Below, in pieces: positions 1 to 5,323 of a stretch of DNA of 9,784 nucleotides. This stretch comes from UBA10649 sp963700255. Its GTDB lineage: Bacteria > Actinomycetota > Actinomycetes > S36-B12. The notes beneath the pieces were generated by a model that saw nothing but the letters and a program-made list of their open reading frames with translations, was not told the origin of the DNA and made no database searches. How positions within the stretch are numbered: position 1 is the first letter of the stretch; every line of letters starts with the position of its first letter. The stretch spans positions 1-9,784 of the forward strand of contig CAVOWW010000011.1 of the NCBI GenBank assembly GCA_963700255.1, given 5' to 3'. The translations under genes were made by a program, and so were the position numbers.

Positions 1-344
1 AGCGTGGCCAGGCCCGGGGTGGTGCGCGTCCCGACCAGGCCGATGGCCCACGGGTGGCGGCGGAACACCGCGCGCGCGCTCGTGGCACGTACGCGCATGG
101 CGTGCTTCCAGTCGAGGTCGTCCGCGGGGAACTCGATCTGGGTGAAGACCTCGTCGACGACCCCGTCGAGGATCTCGTCCTTGTTGGCGACGTGGTGGTA
201 CAGCGACATCGGCTGCACGCCCAGCTCGCGGGCCAGGGACCTCATCGTCAGGCCGACGAGGCCATGGGAGTCCGCGATGGCGATCGCCGCGTCGAGCACG
301 CGCTCCCGGCTCAGCCGCGTCCGCTCCCGAACTGCCTCGCTCAT
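1..344 (-). CDS. TetR/AcrR family transcriptional repressor, 3' end beyond window
   Basis: A DNA-binding repressor, probably controlling the divergent oxidoreductase gene at 442. The 114 visible codons begin MSEAVRERTRLSRERVLDAA. The TetR N-terminal helix-turn-helix lies at about residues 12-58: helix 1 RERVLDAAIAIADSHG, then LTMRSLARELGVQPMSLYHHV with the typical recognition helix and the NKDEIL continuation. The ligand-binding part begins around residue 70 (DLDWKHAMRVRATSARAVFRRHPWA), a pattern typical of the TetR_C class, and is cut at base 1. The ATG at 344-342 is preceded by a purine-rich GGGGAAGGG stretch at a usable distance. The ligand cannot be predicted. The family call is firm; the regulatory target is inferred from divergent arrangement and operator-like repeats. 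Confidence 0.9.
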   Translation of the reverse strand, partial: MSEAVRERTRLSRERVLDAAIAIADSHGLVGLTMRSLARELGVQPMSLYHHVANKDEILDGVVDEVFTQIEFPADDLDWKHAMRVRATSARAVFRRHPWAIGLVGTRTTPGLAT

Positions 345-367
345 GGCCCCGCCCTTCCCCCCGCCGG

Positions 368-420
368 TTGACAGTACCGATGCTACTCGCTACCTTACTT
401 AGTAAGCCATACTTAGTAAG
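368..420. promoter_or_regulatory. Divergent tetR/oxidoreductase promoter with two operator-like repeats
   Basis: TTGACA at 368-373 followed after 17 bases by TACCTT at 391-396 is a plausible promoter for the + strand gene. On the - strand, TACTGT at 376-371 is a plausible -10 for the tetR gene. The 11-mer TACTTAGTAAG occurs at 396-406 and again at 410-420, a 14-base period. The first copy sits in the perfect-armed palindrome CTTAC-TTA-GTAAG (394-406); the second has one arm mismatch (CATAC-TTA-GTAAG, 408-420). The A/T-rich repeats contrast with the GC-rich surroundings. Two adjacent palindromes overlapping the promoter are what a TetR dimer pair would bind; binding itself is inference. Confidence 0.7.
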
Positions 421-441
421 GTTCATCACAGGGAGAAGATC

Positions 442-1465
442 ATGCACATGACCGACCAGCAGGAGCAGCCCGGCGACCACCGGACCACGACGATGCGCGC
501 CATCGTCCAGGACTCGTACGGAACGGCCGACGTCCTGCGGCCGGGCACCCTCGACGTGCCCACGCCTGGCGCCGGGGAGGTGCTCGTGCAGGTGCGGGCG
601 GCCGGCCTCGACCGTGGCACGTGGCACCTCATGACCGGCCTGCCGCACCGTGGCCCAGGCTCTCGCCGGCCTGCGCACCCCCAAGCGCCAGGTCCCGGGC
701 CTCGACCTCGCCGGCACGGTGGTGTCCGTGGGCGAGGGCGTCACGCGCTTCTCCCCCGGCGACGAGGTCTACGGCATCGGCGCCGGATCTTTCGCCGAGC
801 ACGCGGTCGCCAAGGAGGCCAAGCTCGCCTTCAAGCCGGCGAACCTCACCTTCGAGCGGGCCGCGGTGGTTCCCGTCTCCGGACTCACGGCCCTCCAGGC
901 CGTGCGCGACGTCGGCCGGGTGGAGCCCGGGCAGCGCGTGCTCGTCACCGGGGCGTCCGGCGGAGTCGGCACCTACGCGGTGCAGGTCGCCGCGGCCCTG
1001 GGCGCCGAGGTGACCGGCGTGTGCAGCACGTCGAAGGCCGACCTCGTCCGCTCGCTGGGTGCCACCCACGTCATCGACTACACCCAGGAGCACTTCGCCG
1101 ACAGTGGCGAGCACTAGGACGTCATCATCGACATCAACGGGAGCACCGGGGTCCGCAAGCTCGCTGCCTCGCTGACTCCCCGCGGCACCGCGGCGATCGT
1201 CGGCGGCGAGAACGGCGGCACGTGGACCGGCGGGTTCCTCGGTCGTCCGATCCGCGCCATGGCGCTGTCGGCATTCACCCGCAAGCGGCTGGCGATGGTC
1301 ATGGCGAAGGAGACCGGCGTCGACCTCGACGAGCTGAGGACGCTGATCGAGTCCGGGGCCGTGACGCCCGCGGTCGACAGCGTGTTCGCCCTCGACGACG
1401 CAGCCGACGCGATGCGTCGCCTGGAGGCGGGCCTGGTCCGGGGCAAGGTCGCGATCCGCATCTGA
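442..1465 (+). pseudogene. Zinc-independent MDR NAD(P)H:quinone oxidoreductase-like gene, frame-broken and with an in-frame stop as read
   Basis: An alcohol dehydrogenase/quinone oxidoreductase-type medium-chain reductase, expected to reduce quinones or enones with NAD(P)H in the cytoplasm. Translation starts at ATG 442 after GGGAG (431-435). The first segment runs MRAIVQDSYGTADVL...RGTWHLMTGLPH, the GroES-like domain start. Near 649 the frame moves; the next frame resumes VAQALAGLRTPKRQVPGLDLAGTV. Restoring two missing bases gives family-like HLV at the join. The cofactor motif VTGASGGVGTYAVQ is intact, and no catalytic zinc cysteines are visible. At 1115-1117 a TAG replaces the residue before DVIIDINGS, probably a Tyr (TAC). 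Reading continues in the same frame to TGA 1463-1465 (RGKVAIRI). The corrected length is 341 residues, normal for the family. Either sequence errors or a decayed gene; the divergent TetR gene suggests control by that repressor. Confidence 0.85.
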
Positions 1466-1482
1466 TCGCCGCCGATCCCCGG

Positions 1483-1494
1483 TATAACGGCCCG
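1483..1494 (+). promoter_or_regulatory. Possible leaderless promoter of the SDR gene
   Basis: TATAAC at 1483-1488 ends 6 bases before ATG 1495, and there is no Shine-Dalgarno sequence in between. Transcription would then start at or next to the ATG. The last base deviates from TANNNT. The SDR gene might instead be read through from the gene ending at 1465. Confidence 0.4.
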
Positions 1495-2262
1495 ATGAGG
1501 CATCAGGGCGTGGTCGTCACGGGCGCGGGGCACGGAATCGGGCGCGCGATCGCCCGTCGCATGGCTGCCGAGGGAGCGCGCGTCGTCGTCAACGATCTCG
1601 ACGGCGAGGCGGCGGCGAGCGTCGCGGCCGAGATCGGCGGACTCGCCGCTCCTGGCGACGCCGCGAGTGAGGGCGGGGTCGAGGAGCTGATCGCTGCGGC
1701 CCGGGCGCATCTCGGGACGATCGACGTGTTCTTCGCGAACGCCGGGATCGAGGTCGCGGCCGGGCTGCACGCGTCCGAGGAGGACTGGCGACGCTCCCTG
1801 GACGTCAATGTCATGGCCCACGTGCGCGCCGCCCGGATCCTCGTCCCGGACTGGCTCGAGCGCGGATCGGGACGGTTCGTCGTCACCGCGTCGGCGGCGG
1901 GCCTGCTCACCATGCTGGGCAGCGCGCCGTACGCGGTGAGCAAGCACGCCGCGGTCGCGTTCGCCGAGTGGCTGTCGGCCACCTACGGCCACCGGGGCAT
2001 CGTCGTGCAGGCCATCTGCCCGCAGGGCGTGCGCACCCGCATGCTGGAGGAGGCCGGGCCGATCGCCGACGTCCTGATCCGCGACGGTGCACTCGAGCCC
2101 GAGGACGTCGCCGACGCGGTGTGGCAGGGCCTCCAGGACGACCGCTTCCTGATCCTGCCGCACCCCGAGGTCGCCGAGTACTACGTCAGCCGGGCGACGA
2201 GCACGGAGAAGTGGCTGCACGCCATGCGCAAGCTGCAGCGACGCCTCGACGACGTAACCTAG
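1495..2262 (+). CDS. Short-chain dehydrogenase/reductase (SDR) family oxidoreductase
   Basis: A 255-residue classical SDR, an NAD(P)-dependent oxidoreductase of unknown substrate acting in the cytoplasm. Seen: cofactor motif TGAGHGIG at residues 9-16, acidic residues after strand 2 (NDLD, 33-36, favouring NAD), FANAGIE at 80-86, Asn105, and the catalytic Ser133, Tyr146 and Lys150 in TASAAG...YAVSK. The C-terminal part (EYYVSRATSTEKWLHAMRKLQ) is typical of actinomycete SDRs. The length is normal and the frame is intact. The start at 1495 fits the family, since the Rossmann strand begins 5 residues in. It lies 29 bases after the MDR gene on the same strand, so a shared operon is possible, though it has its own -10-like sequence. 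Without a substrate clue no specific function is assigned. Confidence 0.92.
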   Translation: MRHQGVVVTGAGHGIGRAIARRMAAEGARVVVNDLDGEAAASVAAEIGGLAAPGDAASEGGVEELIAAARAHLGTIDVFFANAGIEVAAGLHASEEDWRRSLDVNVMAHVRAARILVPDWLERGSGRFVVTASAAGLLTMLGSAPYAVSKHAAVAFAEWLSATYGHRGIVVQAICPQGVRTRMLEEAGPIADVLIRDGALEPEDVADAVWQGLQDDRFLILPHPEVAEYYVSRATSTEKWLHAMRKLQRRLDDVT

Positions 2263-2315
2263 CCCGGCGGTCAGCGCGCGAGCTTCCCAATCCGGTAGGG
2301 CGCGGGCATGGCCTG

Positions 2316-2373
2316 CGAGCGGTGAGCTGTGGCCCTCCCGGAGGACCCGGACGGGGCCACAGCTCACCGCTCG
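2316..2373. repeat. Palindromic element, copy 1 (terminator-like)
   Basis: A perfect 20-base-pair stem: the arm at 2316-2335 (core GAGCGGTGAGCTGTGGCCC, 2317-2335) pairs with 2354-2373 across an 18-base loop. It lies 53 bases after the SDR stop (2262) and 10 bases beyond the - strand stop at 2386-2384, so it could end transcription from both sides. There is no T-tract, as is common for high-GC actinomycete terminators. The loop differs from copy 2 at only two bases (2343 and 2345). Confidence 0.85.
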
Positions 2374-2383
2374 GCGGGGGTGG

Positions 2384-2551
2384 TCAGCGGGTGAGGTACG
2401 GATCGTTCAGGTAGGCATCGACGAGCCGGTCGGCATCGGCGTCGAGCTCGGGGCTCGCGCCAGCCGACGCGTAGCGCAGCAGGAACTGATGGGCCTGAGC
2501 AGCCTGCGCGGGTGCGCCGTGGGCGACCACGTCCGCCAGGCGCCCAAGCAC
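2384..2551 (-). CDS. Short ORF or gene remnant of unknown function
   Basis: The - strand frame ending at TGA 2386-2384 reads VLGRLADVVAHGAPAQAAQ, then AHQFLLRYASAGASPELDA and DADRLVDAYLNDPYLTR. Composition and codon use look like a real actinomycete protein tail: alternating Asp/Leu/Ala helix and G/C third positions. I do not recognise the family. No convincing start exists. GTG 2551 is possible but has no good ribosome site. A longer reading from GTG 2635 overlaps the stop of the upstream gene (GTGA) but would have to translate through the whole of palindrome copy 2. It may be the 3' remnant of a gene whose 5' part was lost at the palindrome. Low confidence that it is expressed. Confidence 0.35.
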   Translation of the reverse strand: MLGRLADVVAHGAPAQAAQAHQFLLRYASAGASPELDADADRLVDAYLNDPYLTR

Positions 2552-2559
2552 CTCGCCAT

Positions 2560-2627
2560 CCTGCCGAGCGGTGAGCTGTGGCCCTCCCGGAAGGCCCGGA
2601 CGGGGCCACAGCTCACCGCTCGGCAGG
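2560..2627. repeat. Palindromic element, copy 2 (terminator-like)
   Basis: A perfect 25-base-pair stem (2560-2584 with 2603-2627) and an 18-base loop (2585-2602). The core arm GAGCGGTGAGCTGTGGCCC is identical to copy 1 and the arms are longer by CCTGCC/GGCAGG. It begins 4 bases after the - strand TGA at 2634-2632, so a terminator for the DUF1232 gene is the simplest reading. The C-rich stretch between stop codon and stem is also shared with copy 1, suggesting duplication of a whole stop-plus-terminator module or a repetitive palindrome family. Confidence 0.85.
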
Positions 2628-2631
2628 GGGG

Positions 2632-3014
2632 TCACGGGCGGTCGATGACCACGCCCTGGATCACGTCACCCTCGGTCGGCCGGTCGCGCCTGCGGCGGAC
2701 GCCGCATCGCGGGCGTCGAGCCAGTCCTCAGCCGAGGACAGCAGGGCGGCGACCGAGATGGCCGCGATGGCCAGGTCGTCACCGAGCCCGAAGGGGCCGA
2801 GCAGCGCCTCGGGCAGGAAGTCGAGCGGCGAGATCACGTAGGCGAGGCCGGCCAGGCCACCGAGGACGCGGCCCTTGGGAGCACCGGCCCAGCGGCCCTT
2901 GAACGTGTCGCGCAGCATCGGCAGCACCGCGGCGAGCCGCTGGCCGAGCGGATGACGTCCGCGACTGGCCTTGACCGCTCCGGCGACAGCTGCCGCCCCA
3001 CCCACAACGCCCAT
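2632..3014 (-). CDS. DUF1232 (YkvA-like) small membrane protein, probable single-base deletion near its 3' end
   Basis: A small protein with the DUF1232 signature YVISPLDFLPEALLGPFGLGDD (residues 59-80), followed by a hydrophobic helix LAIAAISVAALLSSAEDW. The family's role is unknown; members are membrane-associated. The ATG at 3014-3012 is chosen because GAGGAGG lies 5 bases upstream (3026-3020); longer starts upstream have no family similarity. As read, the frame stops at 2663-2661 after 117 residues (ATGRPRVT). Restoring one base near 2676-2684 instead gives a tail PTEGDVIQGVVIDRP ending at TGA 2634-2632, 127 residues, with a family-like end. I favour the longer form, but the shorter one cannot be excluded. 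It is divergent from canA and followed by palindrome copy 2. Confidence 0.8.
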
Positions 3015-3107
3015 CTGGTCCTCCTCGACCGGGGTCGCCCCTGCGACCTGCAGGAATTCGACGCTGGTGATGTCAACGCCGTTCCCCGGCGGGGCATTCC
3101 GGTGCTG

Positions 3108-3136
3108 GATTGGCGTACTGCAGTTCCGGTTATAGC
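3108..3136. promoter_or_regulatory. Possible overlapping divergent promoters between the DUF1232 gene and canA
   Basis: The A/T-rich patch around 3129-3136 reads TATAAC on the - strand (3134-3129) and TATAGC on the + strand (3131-3136). It is the only -10-like sequence in this otherwise GC-rich 234-base spacer. A TTGGCG at 3110-3115 is a weak + strand -35 at a short 15-base distance. No good -35 is seen for the - strand. Tentative. Confidence 0.3.
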
Positions 3137-3143
3137 AAAGGTT

Positions 3144-3199
3144 CCGCACCTGCAGCAGGCCCGGCCGGCCGGGTCCGGTGGCTCGGCAGGCTGGTGCGG
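3144..3199. repeat. Nested inverted repeat in the canA leader
   Basis: CCGCACC (3144-3150) pairs with GGTGCGG (3193-3199), enclosing the perfect 14-base palindrome CCCGGCCGGCCGGG at 3160-3173. If transcription starts just after the -10-like patch, about 100 bases of structured leader would precede canA. It could be a regulatory leader or simply GC-rich sequence. Confidence 0.4.
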
Positions 3200-3248
3200 C
3201 ACCACCCCGACCCGATCCGTGAACGACCCGACAAAGGAGCCTGACCAC

Positions 3249-3740
3249 ATGTCCGTCACCGAGGAGTACCTGGCCAACAACGCGGAGTACGCCACCACGT
3301 TCTCCGGGCCGCTGCCACTGCCGCCCTCACGTGGGGTCGCCGTCGTGGCCTGCATGGATGCCCGCATCAACGTCTACGACGTGCTGGGGATCGAGGACGG
3401 CGAGTCGCACGTCATCCGCAACGCGGGAGGCGTCGTCACCGCTGACGAGATCCGGTCGCTGGCGATCAGCCAGCGCCTCCTCGGCACGAAGGAGATCATC
3501 CTCATCCACCACACCGACTGCGGCATGCTCACGTTCACCGACGACGGCTTCAAGGAGACGATCGCGGACGAGACCGGCCTCAAGCCCGAGTGGGCGGCGG
3601 AGGCGTTCGACGACGTCGAGGAGGACGTGCGTCGCTCCATCCGGCGGATCACGGCCAGCCCGTTCATCCCGCACCGGGACCAGGTGCGCGGCTTCGTCTT
3701 CGACGTCGCGACCGGCCGGCTGAACGAGGTCACGGTCTAG
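3249..3740 (+). CDS. canA: Beta-carbonic anhydrase, CanA (Rv1284) type
   Basis: A zinc enzyme interconverting CO2 and bicarbonate in the cytoplasm. The 163-residue product closely follows mycobacterial Rv1284 from memory: MSVTEEYLANNAEYA, GPLPLPPSRGVAVVACMDARINVYDVLGI, HVIRNAGGVVTADEIRSLAISQRLLGTKEIILIHHTDCGM, and the end RGFVFDVATGRLNEVTV. Zinc ligands Cys35, His88 and Cys91 and the Asp37/Arg39 dyad are all present. The start at 3249 has a strong AAAGGAG (3233-3239) 9 bases upstream; the open frame further 5' lacks similarity and overlaps the divergent gene. The frame is intact. It stands alone as a single gene; a SulP anion transporter starts about 5 kb downstream, but a functional link is only a guess. 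Confidence 0.96.
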   Translation: MSVTEEYLANNAEYATTFSGPLPLPPSRGVAVVACMDARINVYDVLGIEDGESHVIRNAGGVVTADEIRSLAISQRLLGTKEIILIHHTDCGMLTFTDDGFKETIADETGLKPEWAAEAFDDVEEDVRRSIRRITASPFIPHRDQVRGFVFDVATGRLNEVTV

Positions 3741-3750
3741 ACAGGCGTCC

Positions 3751-3762
3751 TACGGTGGGCGC
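3751..3762 (+). promoter_or_regulatory. Leaderless-type -10 of the DUF2277 gene
   Basis: TACGGT (3751-3756) matches TANNNT and ends exactly 6 bases before ATG 3763. There is no Shine-Dalgarno sequence, so the transcript probably begins at the start codon. Confidence 0.5.
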
Positions 3763-3975
3763 ATGTGCCGAAGCATCAAGACACTGCGCCCACCGTACGT
3801 CGAGGAGGCGGGGGACGACGACGTCCGGGCCGCCGCCCTCCAGTACGTCCGCAAGATCAGCGGGTTCCGAGCGCCCGCGCCGCACAACGCGGCCGCCTTC
3901 GAGGAGGCGGTGGATCGGGTCGCCGCCGCCACCGCGGACCTGCTGGACCAGCTCGTCGTGCGGGGTCGTTCCTAG
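3763..3975 (+). CDS. DUF2277 family protein
   Basis: A 70-residue small protein. Its opening MCRSIKTLRPPYVEEAGDDD and the block VRAAALQYVRKISGFRAP, then APHNAAAFEEAVDRVAAAT, are characteristic of the DUF2277 family, whose function is not established. The length is typical. The start is fixed by the conserved MCR N-terminus. It follows canA by 22 bases on the same strand, so read-through is possible, but a leaderless-type promoter is present. Its TAG stop shares the CTAG at 3972-3975 with the stop of the convergent membrane-protein gene. Confidence 0.9.
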   Translation: MCRSIKTLRPPYVEEAGDDDVRAAALQYVRKISGFRAPAPHNAAAFEEAVDRVAAATADLLDQLVVRGRS

Positions 3976-4531
3976 CCCTGCGGGACGAGGGTGCCGTCCT
4001 GGGGGGCCGTGCCGTCCTGCGGCATCATGCCGTCGCCGCCCATGAACCCGTCGCCGTCATCGTCGTGGCCCATGAAGCCATCGCGTCGCCGTCCTGGTGA
4101 CCGCGGCCGCCGAAACCCTCCTCGCCAGGCATGCCGGGCTCGGCCTCGAAGTAGCGCTGCTCGCCCGGGGCCAGCTCACCGGGCATGCCCGGCTGGCGGT
4201 CGCCACGACCCTGCCCCTCACCTCCGGGCATCGGGACGCGCAGCTCGCGTCCGGCATTGCTGAGGTTCAGCCGACCGTCGTCGCCACCGGTGACGTGCCC
4301 GACCGCGAACCCGACCGCGCCGGCCATGACGATCAGCCCGACCGCCACGACGCCGCCGATGACCTCGAGGATCGTGCGGGTGTGGCTGCCGCTGGACGCT
4401 GGGGCTGCGGGAGAGGGGGCTGGCGCCGCAGGAGCCGCAACGATGGGCTCCTGGTCGGCGAGCTGCAGGGCCTCAGTAGGGGTGGTGTCGGGGGTGCCCT
4501 CGGCAGGGGTGCTGCCGGTCGTGTCACTCAT
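3972..4531 (-). CDS. Single-pass membrane protein with acidic Gly/Asp/Met-rich C-terminus, one base missing
   Basis: I do not recognise a named family. Start ATG 4531-4529 follows AGAGGAGAG. The N-terminus (about residues 1-50) is a Thr/Pro/Ala-rich linker, followed by a membrane helix at about 54-77 (ILEVIGGVVAVGLIVMAGAV) and an external tail with LNLSNAGRELRVPMPGG and two PGMPGE-type repeats. As read, the frame ends at 4023-4027 after an unlikely Met/Ala/Trp/Thr stretch. Restoring one base near 4090 gives DGDGDGFMGH then DDDGDGFMGG, followed by MMPQDGTAPQDGTLVPQG and the stop at 3974-3972, 186 residues. The DxDxDG pattern resembles calcium-binding loops, though no full EF-hand is visible. 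The deletion is very likely an error, since the restored frame keeps the repeats in register. Confidence 0.75.
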
Positions 4532-4620
4532 GGTGTCTCTCCTCTGGCGTGCCGCGTGTCGGCTCACCCCAGCGTGCCAACGCAACGTCAGGTCGTCGTG
4601 CGTGCCGTGTACGGGGAGTG

Positions 4621-5243
4621 TCAGGAGACCGGGCACGCACCCCACAGGCCTGCATCGGCATCCTGCGCCTGCTGCTGGGCCCGCACGAACTCGTCCTTCC
4701 ACGCGTACGGAGTCGATCCGTACTGGCGCTCGAACGCGTAGCCACCGGCGATCGACTCGAGGTTGAACAGGCTCAGCGATCCGTCCGGCTGCTCGCGCCA
4801 GACATAGGCCAGGACTCGGTCGTACTGGTCGGTCCGCCCCTGCGAGTCGTCGAACTCCAGTGTCACCTGCGCGCCCGTCAGGGCCTGCTTCGCGAACTCG
4901 GAGGACTCCGGGCCGAAGCACTCCACCGGGGAGTCAGGCTTGACCGTCTCCGGAGTGTTCATGCCGATGAGGCGCACCGACACGTACTCACCGTCGAGCT
5001 CCAGCTTCACCGTGTCCCCATCGACGACACGATCGACGACGAGCCCGCCCACGGTCTCCCCCTTGGGCGAAGGGCGCTCTCCGCACGTTGGCCGCTCGCG
5101 GAGCCTTGACCGCTCTCCGCACTTTGGCCGCTCGCCGCAGGGGGCCCGTCCACCGCGGTCGACGCCCCGCCGCAGGCGGAGAGCACGGCACCGGCGAGGA
5201 CGGCAGCGGACATCGCCAGGAGCGACGGGCGGAGAGCGAGCAT
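4621..5243 (-). CDS. Staphylococcal-nuclease-fold (TNase) lipoprotein, one base missing
   Basis: A predicted exported nuclease anchored as a lipoprotein. MLALRPSLLAMSAAVLAG leads to the lipobox LSAC (Cys24). A Ser/Gly/Ala/Gln linker follows with a 12-residue repeat (ASGQSAESGQGS / ASGQRAESA). The frame then breaks near 5060-5075; adding one base joins it to the TNase domain GETVGGLVVDRVVDGDTVKL. Catalytic positions correspond to Asp77 (DGDT), Arg91 (VRLIG), Thr97 and Glu99 (NTPE) and Arg143 (YDRVLAYV). The Ca-ligand Asp40 of S. aureus nuclease is Asn here. The corrected length is 207 residues. ATG 5243 is selected by the lipoprotein signal and by a TACCGT 6 bases upstream. It diverges from the PPK2 gene. 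Confidence 0.85.
5075..5135. repeat. Tandem 36-base repeat in the linker of the lipoprotein nuclease
   Basis: The 25-base segments 5075-5099 and 5111-5135 differ at one position, giving a 36-base (12-codon) period. It encodes the Ser/Gly/Gln/Ala linker between the lipidated Cys and the nuclease domain. The frame break lies right beside it. Confidence 0.8.
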
Positions 5244-5255
5244 CCGCGAACGGTA
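5244..5255 (-). promoter_or_regulatory. Leaderless-type -10 of the nuclease lipoprotein gene
   Basis: On the - strand TACCGT (5255-5250) ends exactly 6 bases before ATG 5243. The same hexamer and spacing precede the SulP gene. There is no Shine-Dalgarno sequence. Confidence 0.5.
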
Positions 5256-5323
5256 CCCAACCCCTCCGACGCGATTCCCGTTCCGGCATGCCTCGGCCGC
5301 CAGAGCAGTGCAAGACTGCGCAC

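Noticed and set aside
1114..2367. Long - strand open frame of 417 codons opposite the MDR and SDR genes
   Set aside because: It is antisense to two recognisable genes, lacks family motifs, and is rich in His/Arg/Asp as expected of high-GC shadow frames.
2316..2627. CRISPR-like array
   Set aside because: Only two copies, 244 bases apart, each a self-complementary hairpin; no regular spacers and no cas genes.
3049..3062. A 14-base stretch with adjoining PstI and EcoRI sites that matches a common cloning-vector polylinker
   Set aside because: Similarity stops on both sides and the surrounding sequence is ordinary intergenic DNA; chance is enough to explain it.
2952..3248. Extension of the carbonic anhydrase upstream of 3249
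   Set aside because: It overlaps the DUF1232 gene antisense, and the strong Shine-Dalgarno and conserved MSVTEEYLANN start favour 3249.
4940..5323. N-terminal extension of PPK2 in the same open frame
   Set aside because: The extension is antisense to the lipoprotein nuclease, low complexity, and has no PPK2 similarity; GTG 5324 fits the family start.
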